Shown: positions 8,485-16,611 of the stretch, in pieces | Layout of the letters: every line of letters begins with the position of its first letter | Numbering within the stretch: position 1 is the stretch's first letter | Made by a program: the position numbers and the translations under genes | Notes under the pieces: model-generated | Told to the model about the DNA's origin: nothing | The model's input: the letters and a program-made list of their open reading frames with translations, nothing else | Databases searched by the model: none | Origin: an uncultured Anaerotruncus sp. | GTDB lineage: Bacteria; Bacillota; Clostridia; Oscillospirales; Ruminococcaceae | DNA length: 56,603 nucleotides | Assembly: GCA_944385965.1 (NCBI GenBank) | Contig: CALWZG010000019.1 | Coordinates: forward strand, 1 to 56,603 | Reading direction: 5' to 3'

Positions 8485-8902
8485 CGTTTCCGCCGCTCTG
8501 GCGGAGCATTTGGATGTGTGGAAAAGATTTGCCCAAAGCAGGGCCTCGGTCCAGTACCCCCAGAAGATGGAGGTACCTTTGGTGTGGGAGAACTACACCC
8601 AGACAGCGGCCCCTTTTCAGATGGAACAGGAACCCGCCTCTCAGCCGACTTCGGTTTCCAGCCTTTCCCTTGAGAGGGAGGAAACATCTGTTGAGGGTTC
8701 TGTCTCCCAACTGGGGGAGGGGAGCCTGTCCCAGACGGAGGAGGTCCAGGGGGCGGGGGGTTCCGGGGGAGCCCGGCGGGTCACCTACCAGAATCCCACC
8801 CCGGGAAACTTGGATATTCTCACCATGATGAACGACCGGCTGAAAACCCAGGCCAGACGGTACCCTCATCCCATCCAATATGAGATGGATGGGATTGGAT
8901 AA
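8465..8902 (+). CDS. Small Ser/Gln-rich protein in the tape-measure position
   Basis: A 145-residue protein overlapping the chaperone-like gene by 20 bases, with its own good ribosome site (GGGGAGG at about 8451-8457). Residues 55-100 are low-complexity, rich in Ser, Gln, Glu and Gly. The C-terminus (NPTPGNLDILTMMNDRLKTQARRYPHPI) looks folded. In phages of this gene order a tape measure of many hundreds of residues would be expected here. This protein could be a drastically short tape measure, a second chaperone or an unrelated tail protein. I do not recognise it. Confidence 0.6.
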   Translation: MTDGGYNVSAALAEHLDVWKRFAQSRASVQYPQKMEVPLVWENYTQTAAPFQMEQEPASQPTSVSSLSLEREETSVEGSVSQLGEGSLSQTEEVQGAGGSGGARRVTYQNPTPGNLDILTMMNDRLKTQARRYPHPIQYEMDGIG

Positions 8903-8913
8903 GGAGGGAAAGG

Positions 8914-9276
8914 ATGCAGAAACTGCAATTTGGAACCTATCAGTTCCCCTATAACCCCAGGCGGATTCAGCTTTCCAGAGAGCCAAATCTGGTGGAGCAT
9001 ATCCTGCCGGGGCAAGGGTGGGTCACCCAAACCCTGGGGGAAGGGCCAAGGAGGGTTCTCTGCCAGGGGGAGCTGCTGGGGAATACCCCCCAGCAGACGG
9101 CAGAGCTTTTGGAAGCTCTTTGGGCGGGATGCCAGGGGGAACAGACCTTGACCCTGCCCCATGGGGAAAGCTTTTTGGCGGTGGTGGAACGGCTTTTCTG
9201 GGACGCTCAGGGGGATGGCCGGGTGTTAAGCTATGAGGTGGCCTTTTCGGAAAAAGAAGGGGGCGGGGCCGGATGA
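8914..9276 (+). CDS. Tail/baseplate hub-associated protein
   Basis: A 120-residue protein starting FGTYQFPYNPRRIQL, a pattern seen at the front of XkdP-like and DNA-circularisation-like tail proteins, with an NPR turn and later a TLTLPHGESFLAVVERL segment. Unlike many XkdP proteins it carries no LysM peptidoglycan-binding domain. AGGAGGGAAAGG precedes the ATG. It overlaps the hub gene by 4 bases and probably joins the tube to the hub. Confidence 0.5.
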   Translation: MQKLQFGTYQFPYNPRRIQLSREPNLVEHILPGQGWVTQTLGEGPRRVLCQGELLGNTPQQTAELLEALWAGCQGEQTLTLPHGESFLAVVERLFWDAQGDGRVLSYEVAFSEKEGGGAG

Positions 9277-10250
9277 GCTATGATTTACAGAACATCCAGG
9301 TAAAGGCTTACGATTTAGCGGGTGGAGAGGTTCTCCTGCCAAAGCTCTCTGAATGGGAGCTGGTGAAATCCTTTGATTCCCCGGCCCGTTCCTTTCAGGG
9401 GCGGTTCCTCTGCTCCCAGGGGTATCCTGAGCTGTATCAGGTACAGGTGTTCTGTGGGGAGACAGAGCTGTTCCACGGGTTGGTGGACGAGCAGACCATC
9501 ACCCTTAATGACAAAGGTGCAGCTCTCACCCTGATGGCCCGCAGCCCTGGGGCGGTGCTGCTGGACAATGAGGCGGAACCCCAGGTCTACACCGATGTGG
9601 ACCTCAACCGGATTTACCGAAATCATGTGGTGCCTTACGAAATTTACATGGGAGTCACCAACATTAACCCCTTTTTTAACCAGTACCAAGTGGTGAAGGG
9701 GCTCAGCGAGTGGGAAGCCTTTTACAACTTCCTCCGCAGCTCCCAGCAGGGGTGCGCTTATCTGCGGCAGGATGATACCATCATCATTTCGGACACCACA
9801 CCTGTGGGGAAAAGCTGGAGCTTTTCCAATGGGACAGGAGGAGGCATCCCCTTTGCCAGCCTGCGGTACACCAATGACAGATACACCCCTGTCAGTGAGT
9901 TTTATGTCCGGGACCAGGACGCGGTTTACAGCCAGCACTACGAAAACCCCAAGGCCCAGGCCCTGAAGCTGAGGCGCAAACGGTACCTGATTCCCGCCAT
10001 TGAGTTTACCCCCTATACCGGCGCCGGAGAGATAGAGGGGATGGTGCGGGTGCGCCATTCCATGATGTCCAAGGAGATTGTCACCTTAATTTGCCCCGAC
10101 CTGCTGGAGGTAGAGTTTAACGACCGGGCTACGGTGGAATGGAGCGGCCAGCGCTGGGAGAACTGGTTTGTCTATCAGGTGCGTATGCAGGTTTCCGGGG
10201 CTGGCGCTACCACTACCCTGACCCTTTTGAACCCGGCGTACGTATTTTAG
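9273..10250 (+). CDS. Baseplate hub protein (XkdQ / gp27-gpD-like)
   Basis: A 325-residue protein with a beta-rich N-terminal domain (VKAYDLAGGEVLLPKLSEWELVKSFD-like start, then GLVDEQTITLNDKGAALTLMARSPGAVLLDNEA) that is characteristic of XkdQ/gp27-type hubs. A helical middle domain contains a Y-D-V-D-L-N-R-I-type segment, and a C-terminal domain ends in TTTLTLLNPAYVF. It would form the trimeric centre of the baseplate below the tube. No separate spike gene (gpV/VgrG type) is evident next to it. Confidence 0.7.
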   Translation: MSYDLQNIQVKAYDLAGGEVLLPKLSEWELVKSFDSPARSFQGRFLCSQGYPELYQVQVFCGETELFHGLVDEQTITLNDKGAALTLMARSPGAVLLDNEAEPQVYTDVDLNRIYRNHVVPYEIYMGVTNINPFFNQYQVVKGLSEWEAFYNFLRSSQQGCAYLRQDDTIIISDTTPVGKSWSFSNGTGGGIPFASLRYTNDRYTPVSEFYVRDQDAVYSQHYENPKAQALKLRRKRYLIPAIEFTPYTGAGEIEGMVRVRHSMMSKEIVTLICPDLLEVEFNDRATVEWSGQRWENWFVYQVRMQVSGAGATTTLTLLNPAYVF

Positions 10251-10264
10251 GAGAGGAGAAGGGG

Positions 10265-10606
10265 ATGGAAACTTTACTGGAAAATGGAGGCCAAAAACTG
10301 GCCCATGATGGTTCCCTGGCTGTGGTGGAGGGAGAGCAGGCGCTGCTCCAGCGGGCTTGCCTGCGGCTGACCTTGCGTAGGGGCAGCCTGCCGGGGGTTC
10401 CTGATTTTGGGAGCCGCTTGTGGAGCCTGGGAAAATCCGGGGAGCATTTGGAGGCGGCTGCCCTGGAAGCTGCCCGTGAAGCGCTGGCGCCTATGAAAGA
10501 ACTGTCCGTAGTAGAAGTAAAAGCCAGCAGGCGGGAAGGAAAACTGGGTCTGCGGGTTTTGCTTAGAAGGGTGAAAGACGGGAAAAGCTGGGAGGTGCTG
10601 CTATGA
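10265..10606 (+). CDS. Baseplate wedge protein gp25/XkdS-like
   Basis: A 113-residue protein with the gp25/gpW lysozyme-like wedge signature. A segment with LTLRRGSLPGVPDFGSRLW (residues about 37-55) matches the family pattern ending P-x-FG-S-x-L, and is followed by AAREALAPMKELSVVEVKASR. This protein links sheath and baseplate in all contractile injection machines. ATG 10265 follows AGGAGAGGAGAAGGGG. The longer frame from 10139 lies within the hub gene and was not used. Confidence 0.8.
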   Translation: METLLENGGQKLAHDGSLAVVEGEQALLQRACLRLTLRRGSLPGVPDFGSRLWSLGKSGEHLEAAALEAAREALAPMKELSVVEVKASRREGKLGLRVLLRRVKDGKSWEVLL

Positions 10607-11634
10607 GACAAGAGGAACAGCGGGAAATCCTCTACCAACAGATGATAAACGCTTATGGGGATTTGATGGGGACGGTCCCGGATGAGGCCACCGACCCAGC
10701 CATCCGGTTCCGGGTGCTGGCGGATGAGCTGGCCCAGGGGATGGAGGAAGTTCAGGAGGCGGAAAACAACGCCCTACCCCAATTGGCCCAGGGAAAGACC
10801 CTGGATGCCCATGCCGCCGCCCGAGGACTGGAAAGGGGGCAGGCAGCCCGGGCGGTGGGAATCCTGACCTTTACCGCCGAGAAGGCGGTGGAACTGCCTG
10901 CCGGGACGGTCTGCCGGACTCAGGATGGATGGGCCTATGAGACTTTGGAGCCTGCCTCCCTGATACCGGAAGCCCCCGTCACCGTCCAGGCCCAGTCGGT
11001 GGAGGCGGGGCCTTTTGGCAACGCTTTGGAGGGAGCGGTACAGGTGGTGGCCGGCAGGCAGGACTGTCAGGTGACCAGTTCCGCTTTTACAGGGGGCTGT
11101 GACCAGGAAACGGATGAACGGCTCCGGCGCAGGGTGCTGGAAAGCTGGGCTAACCCTTCCAATGGGGCTAACCGGGGCTATTATCTGGCCATCGCCCAAA
11201 AGCGCCCCCAAATCACCCACGCCCAAGTACAGGCCAACCCAGAAGGCGGGGTGCTGCTGACGGTGGCTGGGGAGGCTCAGCTGCCGGAATCCCTGCTGCT
11301 GGAGCTGAGCCAGGAAGTGGAGGCTCTGCGGGAGCCTACCTGCTCTGTAACGGTGGTCCAAGCACCCATTGAAACTGTATCCATCAGCCTCCAATACGAA
11401 GGGGGCAAGGCTTCTGCCCAGGAGGTGGAGGAAGGCTTGGCCCAGGCGGCTCGGAGACTGGTGAACGGAAGCGGGATTGGAGCCAAGGTGCCGCTGTCGA
11501 CCCTCTATGCCTGCCTGATGGCCACCGGCCTGGCCGAAGGGGTTCTGGTGGTTTCTCCTCAGGGGGATTTGAAGGCGGAAACCGGCAAGGTACTCCGCTG
11601 CGGAGAAATCACTGTGGGGGAGGTGGCGGAATGA
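10603..11634 (+). CDS. Baseplate J-like wedge protein (XkdT)
   Basis: A 343-residue protein with the Baseplate_J pattern. It has an N-terminal helical region, the strand-rich segment AVELPAGTVCRTQDGWAYET, then GGCDQETDERLRRRVLESWANPSNGANRGYY, where D-E-x-x-R-R is typical, and a final IEGVLVVSP-like strand region. It forms the wedge ring with gp25-like and tail protein I. ATGA overlaps with both neighbours support translational coupling. Confidence 0.85.
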   Translation: MRQEEQREILYQQMINAYGDLMGTVPDEATDPAIRFRVLADELAQGMEEVQEAENNALPQLAQGKTLDAHAAARGLERGQAARAVGILTFTAEKAVELPAGTVCRTQDGWAYETLEPASLIPEAPVTVQAQSVEAGPFGNALEGAVQVVAGRQDCQVTSSAFTGGCDQETDERLRRRVLESWANPSNGANRGYYLAIAQKRPQITHAQVQANPEGGVLLTVAGEAQLPESLLLELSQEVEALREPTCSVTVVQAPIETVSISLQYEGGKASAQEVEEGLAQAARRLVNGSGIGAKVPLSTLYACLMATGLAEGVLVVSPQGDLKAETGKVLRCGEITVGEVAE

Positions 11635-12206
11635 TGGACCTGTTTGGGGCCACTGCCGCCCTGGGTCTCTATCGGATGACCCCGGGAACCCCCCTTATGG
11701 CCGAGCTGGAAGCCATGAGCCAGGGACTGGAAAGCCTGGGAAACCGGCTGGAAGAACTGGAAACAGCCATGGACCCGGAGAGGATGAATCTGACACAGCT
11801 GCGGCTGTGGGCGGACACCATGGAAATCCCCAGATGGGCGGGCTTGGAGGAAGGAGAACTGCGCCGATGGGTAAAAGCCTTCTGGAAGGGAGGCGGGTTT
11901 ACCCTGGAGGCTCTCAGGCAGGCCCTGCTGGATGGGGAAATTTTTCTGGAGCTTCAGGAGGAGGATGGACAGTTATTCCTGCGGGGGGTGGAGCGGCATC
12001 CCCTGGATGACCTGCGCCGGATGGTGGAGCTTCTGCGGCGCAGGGCCCCCGCCCAAGCTCAGCTGAATGTGGATGTGTCCAGCCCCACCTGGGAACAGCT
12101 GGACCAGATGGATTTGACAGCCGCCCAATGGGAAGGCAAACGCCTGGATTGGGAGGCCTTTGATTTTACCGGCGGACTGGAATGGACCGCCGGGCAGGAG
12201 GGATGA
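11631..12206 (+). CDS. Baseplate/tail protein I-like (XkdU, YmfQ type)
   Basis: A 191-residue protein after baseplate J, the usual place of tail protein I. The segment LRLWADTMEIPRWAGLEEGELRRWVKAF resembles the YmfQ/XkdU family, in which a short helix pair precedes a strand-rich end. ATGATG gives two possible starts three bases apart. Function is inferred from order and this similarity. Confidence 0.65.
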   Translation: MMDLFGATAALGLYRMTPGTPLMAELEAMSQGLESLGNRLEELETAMDPERMNLTQLRLWADTMEIPRWAGLEEGELRRWVKAFWKGGGFTLEALRQALLDGEIFLELQEEDGQLFLRGVERHPLDDLRRMVELLRRRAPAQAQLNVDVSSPTWEQLDQMDLTAAQWEGKRLDWEAFDFTGGLEWTAGQEG

Positions 12207-12207
12207 T

Positions 12208-12684
12208 ATGGCCAGCAGCGGAAGTACCCAAAATTTAAAGCTGAACCAATGGGAGGGCGGGGATAAGCCCAAGATGGCAGATTTCAACGCCGACAACCTG
12301 AAAATTGACCAGGCGGTGGGAGCCCATTTCACCGACCCAGCCGCCCACCCTGTTTTACAGGCGGTGTCTGGAACCTATACCGGGGACGGGGGCAGGTTTC
12401 AGGTCATCAACCTGGGGTTTACACCTAAATATGGATTCCTGTTTGCCGTTGACCTGGCTCCCACCGTTACAGAGGTGGGAGCCAGCGGAAATATGCAGAT
12501 GTACAGCGCCTTTTTCGGGCCTGGGGGATGCACCCCCGGAATTATGCTGGAGGACGGTCAGAGCGGTTTCGGGGAGGAAACCGACCGGGGAATTGTGGTG
12601 ATGAACTCCTCCGCCTCGGTGGGGTACGCCATCTCCAAGCTGAACGAGGAAAACCAAATATACACCTATGTGGTTTGGAGATGA
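12208..12684 (+). CDS. Short tail-fibre-like protein
   Basis: A 158-residue protein ending the particle operon. Its N-terminus (NLKLNQWEGGDKPKMADFNADN) is the widespread adaptor seen at the start of Firmicutes phage tail fibres. The following domain is strand- and Gly-rich and could bind a receptor. It is very short for a fibre, with no collagen-like or coiled-coil shaft. GGAGGGATGAT lies just before ATG 12208. Confidence 0.7.
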   Translation: MASSGSTQNLKLNQWEGGDKPKMADFNADNLKIDQAVGAHFTDPAAHPVLQAVSGTYTGDGGRFQVINLGFTPKYGFLFAVDLAPTVTEVGASGNMQMYSAFFGPGGCTPGIMLEDGQSGFGEETDRGIVVMNSSASVGYAISKLNEENQIYTYVVWR

Positions 12685-12706
12685 CAAAGCCCTTGAGGGT
12701 TTTGTC
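12683..12706 (+). terminator. Hairpin at the end of the particle operon
   Basis: A 10-bp stem with a TTGA loop begins right at the stop codon of the fibre-like gene. It lacks a following U-tract, so it may only stabilise the mRNA end. Confidence 0.4.
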
Positions 12707-12736
12707 CGTGGACAGAGGCGGCGTCAGAAAATGGGG

Positions 12737-12766
12737 TTGCAATTTGTGTGGTAAATTTGTTAGAAT
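12737..12766 (+). promoter_or_regulatory. Probable promoter of the MATE gene
   Basis: TTGCAA (12737-12742) and TAGAAT (12761-12766) are 18 bases apart, about 35 bases before the ribosome site of the next gene. This suggests that gene is transcribed apart from the phage-like cluster. Confidence 0.5.
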
Positions 12767-12806
12767 GGAGGCGTCTAAGGCCAGAATTTGAAAAGGAGGC
12801 GCTTTT

Positions 12807-14153
12807 TTGAGTTATCATCCTTTCGGTGGACGGAAGCTGACCTTCGGCAGTTACAGCCTGTATGTGCTGCCTTCGGTGGTGACCATGCTGTTTATGGCTC
12901 TGTATACCATTGTGGATGGAGCCTTTATCGCCCTGTTTGTAAACTCTGACGCGTTAGCGGGCCAGAACCTGGTGTATCCCATCAACAATCTGAGTTTGGG
13001 ATTGGGCATCATGTTCGCCACCGGCTCCAACGCCCAGGTTTCCATGCTGCTGGGGGAGGGAAAACCAAAAGAAGCCAATGAAAAGTTTACCCTGACGGTG
13101 GTGACCGCCGGGATTGTGGGCATTGTCACCACGGGGCTGCTTTTGATTTTTTTCCGGCCCCTGCTGGACTTTCTGGGGGCAGAGGAACGGACCTGGACCT
13201 ATTGCGTCCAGTATGGGCTGGTGCTGGTGCTTACCGCCCCCTTGGTGATTCTAAAAGAGGTGATGGTCTCCTTCCTTCGGGTGGATGGTCAGCCCCGGCT
13301 CAGTATGGTGGCTACCATTCTGGGCGGAATCGCCAATATTGTTTTAGACTATGTGTTTATGGTCATCTTTGATTGGGGCGTTTTGGGAGCCGCCATCGCT
13401 ACCTCCCTGGGAATTCTGCTGGGGGCCTGCGTGGCGCTGTGGTATTTCCTGTCCGGGCGCTCCAAAATGCGGTTCGCCCGTCTGAGCATGGATGGAGGCT
13501 ATCTGCTGCGCATCTCCGGGAATGGCTCCTCCGAGATGGTCAACCAGCTTTCCGCCGGAATCACCACCCTGCTGTTCAACCTCATCGCCCTGCATTATCA
13601 TGGGCCGGATGGAGTGGCGGCGGTCACCATTATGATTTACGCGGAATTTGTGTTGATTTCCCTGTTTTTGGGTCTGGCTATGGGATGCGCCTCCCCTATC
13701 AGCTACCAGTACGGCTGCCGGGATTTTTCAGGCAACCGAAGAATTTTAAGATACTCGGTTATCTGGGTGGCCTGCGGAAGCTTGGCGCTGTTCCTTTGCG
13801 CCTTTTTCAAGCCGGAGTGGCCGGTACTGTGTTTTGTCCGGGAGGGAACAGCCGTCTTTGATTTGGCCAAACAAGGGTTGTTCCTGTTCTCCTTCTCCCT
13901 GATTTTCTCAGGAGGGAATATCTTCGCCTCTGGGCTGTTTACCGCTTTGGGGAATGGTTTGGTTTCTGCCCTCATCGCTTTTTGCAGGTCCATCCTGTTT
14001 CTGGCTGGCTCCCTGCTGCTGCTGCCAAGATGGCTGGGGTTCGATGGGGTGTGGCTGGCTATTCCTGTGGCGGAAACCCTCACCTGTGTGGTGGTATGGG
14101 TCTGCCTGTTCCGCTGGCGAAAGACCTATCATCTGTGGGGAAAAGAACGGTGA
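12807..14153 (+). CDS. MATE family efflux transporter
   Basis: A 448-residue membrane protein with about twelve hydrophobic segments in two similar halves. The MATE hallmarks are AQNLVYPINNLSLGLGIMFATGSNAQVSMLLGEG (split over residues 50-85) and, in the second half, a matching segment ending CASPISYQYG. The family exports cationic drugs or metabolites using Na+ or H+ gradients. The start is TTG 12807 with GGAGG 7 bases upstream. It has its own promoter and follows the particle operon but is unlikely to belong to it. Confidence 0.88.
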   Translation: MSYHPFGGRKLTFGSYSLYVLPSVVTMLFMALYTIVDGAFIALFVNSDALAGQNLVYPINNLSLGLGIMFATGSNAQVSMLLGEGKPKEANEKFTLTVVTAGIVGIVTTGLLLIFFRPLLDFLGAEERTWTYCVQYGLVLVLTAPLVILKEVMVSFLRVDGQPRLSMVATILGGIANIVLDYVFMVIFDWGVLGAAIATSLGILLGACVALWYFLSGRSKMRFARLSMDGGYLLRISGNGSSEMVNQLSAGITTLLFNLIALHYHGPDGVAAVTIMIYAEFVLISLFLGLAMGCASPISYQYGCRDFSGNRRILRYSVIWVACGSLALFLCAFFKPEWPVLCFVREGTAVFDLAKQGLFLFSFSLIFSGGNIFASGLFTALGNGLVSALIAFCRSILFLAGSLLLLPRWLGFDGVWLAIPVAETLTCVVVWVCLFRWRKTYHLWGKER

Positions 14154-14208
14154 ACTGAGCAATCTGTCCGAATCCCTGGGAAAAAGGCAAAAAATTTGCT
14201 TTAAGGGC

Positions 14209-14237
14209 TTGATTTTTTTCAAAAAAGGTGGTAAGAT
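14209..14237 (+). promoter_or_regulatory. Sigma-A promoter of rpsT
   Basis: TTGATT (14209-14214) and TAAGAT (14232-14237) have a 17-base spacer, 38 bases before the rpsT start codon. Confidence 0.65.
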
Positions 14238-14274
14238 AAACCGTACTGTGTAAAGGAATAAGGAGGTGTAACCT

Positions 14275-14538
14275 ATGCCGAACATTAAGTCTGCGAAAAA
14301 GAGAGTGCTTGTGACTGAGAAAAAAGCGCTTCAGAATAAGATTGTAAAGACCAACCTGAAGACCGTTCTGAAGAAGGCTGAGGCCGCTATCGCTGCTGGA
14401 TCTGAGGACCGCGCCGAGGCTGTGCGGGTGGCTGTTAAGAAGATTGACCAGGCTGCCGCTAAGAAAATCATGCACAAGAATACAGCTGCTCACAAAAAGT
14501 CCGCCCTGATGAGAAAGCTGGCCGCTGCTTCCAAGTAA
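14275..14538 (+). CDS. rpsT: 30S ribosomal protein S20
   Basis: An 87-residue, Lys/Ala-rich protein beginning MPNIKSAKKRVLVTEKKA, the typical S20 start, and ending KKSALMRKLAAASK. S20 binds 16S rRNA early in 30S assembly. AGGAGG lies 8 bases before the ATG. It is monocistronic, with its own promoter and terminator, as in most Firmicutes. Confidence 0.97.
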   Translation: MPNIKSAKKRVLVTEKKALQNKIVKTNLKTVLKKAEAAIAAGSEDRAEAVRVAVKKIDQAAAKKIMHKNTAAHKKSALMRKLAAASK

Positions 14539-14565
14539 GCGTCGGCTGGGCGAACACCGTTTATT

Positions 14566-14604
14566 AACACTGTCACCACTTGCGGCGGCAGTGTTATTTG
14601 TTTT
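14566..14604 (+). terminator. Terminator of rpsT
   Basis: AACACTG (14566-14572) pairs with CAGTGTT (14589-14595) and is followed by a T-rich run. Confidence 0.75.
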
Positions 14605-14735
14605 ATAGGGCAAAAATCAGTGTTTCCCCAAAAGCGGAAAACCATAACCCAATGGGCGGTTGAAAGGCAGGTTTTTGCTCAGGGGAAGGCGGTTAGCTTC
14701 CGTCTGGATTTTGGTAAAAACGTTTGATTTTTTAT

Positions 14736-14764
14736 TTGACGGACAAGGTTTTTTAGTGTATAAT
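14736..14764 (+). promoter_or_regulatory. Strong sigma-A promoter of the small membrane protein gene
   Basis: TTGACG (14736-14741) and a perfect TATAAT (14759-14764) with a 17-base spacer. The predicted start is near 14771, which rules out translation starts further upstream. Confidence 0.85.
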
Positions 14765-14797
14765 ATGGGCATCAATTCTATGGGAAGGGGTGTCCCT

Positions 14798-14956
14798 GTG
14801 GAAGAAAAGGATTGTATGCTGCCTCCTTTGGTGCTGCCGTTAGCGCTGTCTTTGCTGGTAATCTGTATCACTGCGGGGTATGGAATTTACCGTTTCCTCC
14901 GGGAGCGGGCTTACCAACGCCGGTGGGCGGAATATAATGATTGTGGTCTGATGTGA
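14798..14956 (+). CDS. Small single-pass membrane protein
   Basis: A 52-residue protein from GTG 14798, chosen because the promoter at 14736-14764 excludes the longer frame; GGGAAGGGG lies upstream. One hydrophobic segment (PPLVLPLALSLLVICITAGY) is followed by a basic stretch (RFLRERAYQRRW), which suggests an N-out, C-in single helix. It is framed by its own promoter and terminator, so it is probably expressed. Function unknown. Confidence 0.6.
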   Translation: MEEKDCMLPPLVLPLALSLLVICITAGYGIYRFLRERAYQRRWAEYNDCGLM

Positions 14957-14963
14957 GGATTTA

Positions 14964-14997
14964 AGCGGGCAGCCTGAAGGCTGCCCGCTGTTTTTTA
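14964..14997 (+). terminator. Terminator of the small membrane protein gene
   Basis: AGCGGGCAGCC and GGCTGCCCGCT form an 11-bp stem with a TGAA loop, followed by TTTTTT. Confidence 0.9.
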
Positions 14998-15192
14998 TCT
15001 TGGGGAACACACAGCTAATCCGGTGGAGGCTTGACTGGAATAGGAAAAAATTCGCCTTTCTTTTGGTGAAGATGCTGGTTTGCGCCCTATGGTTAAAAAT
15101 CGACAGGTTCTTTATGGGTGCTGACATAATATAGAATAATCCAACAGGAACCGCTGCTGGCTGATGGGAACAGGAAAGTGAGGTCAATACAA

Positions 15193-15963
15193 ATGAAAAA
15201 GTTTTTTCTCTGTGGACTGCTTATAATGTGGCTGATTTTAACCGCCTGTGGGGGTACTGGAAAGGATTCTCCTCAAGGGGATGCTCCAGCCTCTTCTGGA
15301 ACCAGTCCAGTCACATCCGCTCAGGAGGATGTAGCGGCTGAGGAACTGAAAACAGCCCTGCTGAGCAAAGCGATTCAATTGGACAGGATGATTCTGCGGA
15401 TGTCTCAATCAGAGGACTATGTGCACATGATGTCCTATTCTTCCGAAATCAATGAACTGGTGGGAGAGATGGGCAAAGGGCATGGACAGCCTTCCGCCGC
15501 GTTTTTCATCCAGTTTCCAAAGGATGGGGAGCCTTCCTTTTATAATTGGATGATGTCCGATGACCAGGATTTTCCCAGCTTGGACCCGGTTTTAAAGGAG
15601 GATTTGGAGCGAAGATTTTTCAGCGGGGTGGCCAGCTATACCAATGCTCTGGCGGGCGACGCCTCAACCGTAGCCGCCTGCGCCCTGCTGAACACCAATG
15701 ACAGCTTCCTGCTGGAAGGGCTGGAAGCCCCGGCGATGGTGCTGCTGACCTTTGACTCGGATTACCAGACCTTAGTCACCTGTCTGCCTTGTGAGGATGG
15801 AGTGGTTTCTGCCATAGCCAGTCCCATTCTGCTGCCGGAAGGTACCCAAGCGGAAACAGAGATAACCCTAGAACAGGTGGAACTTTGGGCCAACACCATT
15901 CAGACAGGAAGCAGCTGTGTTCAGTATTCCCAAGAGGCGTTGGACGGGTTTTTGGTGGGATAG
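15193..15963 (+). CDS. Lipoprotein of unknown function
   Basis: A 256-residue protein with a lipoprotein signal peptide (MKKFFLCGLLIMWLILTAC), lipobox LTAC and a Ser/Gly/Pro linker. The mature part has helical and mixed segments, including LDRMILRMSQSEDYVHMMS near residue 65. I see no known catalytic motif. The start ATG 15193 gives the signal peptide; the upstream in-frame GTG would spoil it. It lies 21 bases before the PAP2 phosphatase gene and is probably co-transcribed with it, so an envelope role is likely. Confidence 0.75.
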   Translation: MKKFFLCGLLIMWLILTACGGTGKDSPQGDAPASSGTSPVTSAQEDVAAEELKTALLSKAIQLDRMILRMSQSEDYVHMMSYSSEINELVGEMGKGHGQPSAAFFIQFPKDGEPSFYNWMMSDDQDFPSLDPVLKEDLERRFFSGVASYTNALAGDASTVAACALLNTNDSFLLEGLEAPAMVLLTFDSDYQTLVTCLPCEDGVVSAIASPILLPEGTQAETEITLEQVELWANTIQTGSSCVQYSQEALDGFLVG

Positions 15964-15984
15964 AGAGGAGGGATAACGGTTTTT

Positions 15985-16515
15985 ATGGATTTAGCAATTG
16001 TTTCTTGGTTTGCGGAGCATCACACCCCTTTTTTGGACAGCATCATGCCCTGGGTTACCCATCTGGGCGACGGGGGATTTATCTGGATTCTCCTGACCCT
16101 GCTGCTGCTTATCTTTCCTAAAACACGAAAAATAGGGGTCATGTGTGCGGTGGCATTGTTGCTAATGGCTTTTTCCTCAAGCCTCATTAAAAATTTGGTT
16201 GCCCGTCCCCGGCCCTATACCCATCTGCCGGAGCTGGTTCTGCTGATTCCCCCGGAAAAGTCCTTCTCTTTTCCCTCTGGCCATACCGCTGCCTCCTTCG
16301 CTTTTGCCTTCTCTGTATGGCTAAACAATCGCAGGTGGGGCTGGGCGGCTCTGGTGGGAGCTATGCTAATCGCCTTTTCCAGATTGTATCTTTCGGTCCA
16401 CTACCCCACCGATGTGCTGGGAGGAATCCTGCTGGGCGCTCTGTGCGCGCTGGCCGCCAGATGGTTTTGGGGGTCTTGGGAAATCTTCTCACAGCAAAGA
16501 AATAAGGGCAGATAA
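15985..16515 (+). CDS. PAP2-family phosphatase (undecaprenyl-diphosphatase-like)
   Basis: A 176-residue membrane protein with the three PAP2 motifs: KNLVARPRP (KxxxxxxRP type), PSGH (in FPSGHTAASF) and SRLYLSVHYPTDVLGG (SR-x5-H-x3-D). Hydrophobic helices flank them. BcrC-type enzymes of this size recycle undecaprenyl diphosphate for cell-wall synthesis and can give bacitracin resistance; phosphatidylglycerophosphate phosphatase is an alternative. AGGAGG precedes the ATG. It probably forms an operon with the preceding lipoprotein. Confidence 0.88.
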   Translation: MDLAIVSWFAEHHTPFLDSIMPWVTHLGDGGFIWILLTLLLLIFPKTRKIGVMCAVALLLMAFSSSLIKNLVARPRPYTHLPELVLLIPPEKSFSFPSGHTAASFAFAFSVWLNNRRWGWAALVGAMLIAFSRLYLSVHYPTDVLGGILLGALCALAARWFWGSWEIFSQQRNKGR

Positions 16516-16559
16516 ACAGGGTTCCTCCTGGAAAAATATGATCAATTTCTATTTTTATT

Positions 16560-16588
16560 TTGACAAATGCTCCTGTTTTTTATATAAT
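16560..16588 (+). promoter_or_regulatory. Consensus sigma-A promoter of the diguanylate cyclase gene
   Basis: Perfect TTGACA (16560-16565) and TATAAT (16583-16588) with a 17-base spacer, 24 bases before the start codon. Confidence 0.9.
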
Positions 16589-16611
16589 TATAGCTAAGGA
16601 GGTGGACTTTA

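Noticed and set aside
8173..8902. Programmed frameshift joining the tail chaperone gene with the 8465 gene
   Set aside because: The second frame would need a +1 (or -2) shift, I see no clear slippery heptamer, and the 8465 ORF has its own good ribosome site.
361..12684. Prophage integrated at tRNA-Pro
   Set aside because: No integrase, no repeat of the tRNA 3' end further along, and the tRNA keeps its own promoter, CCA and terminator.
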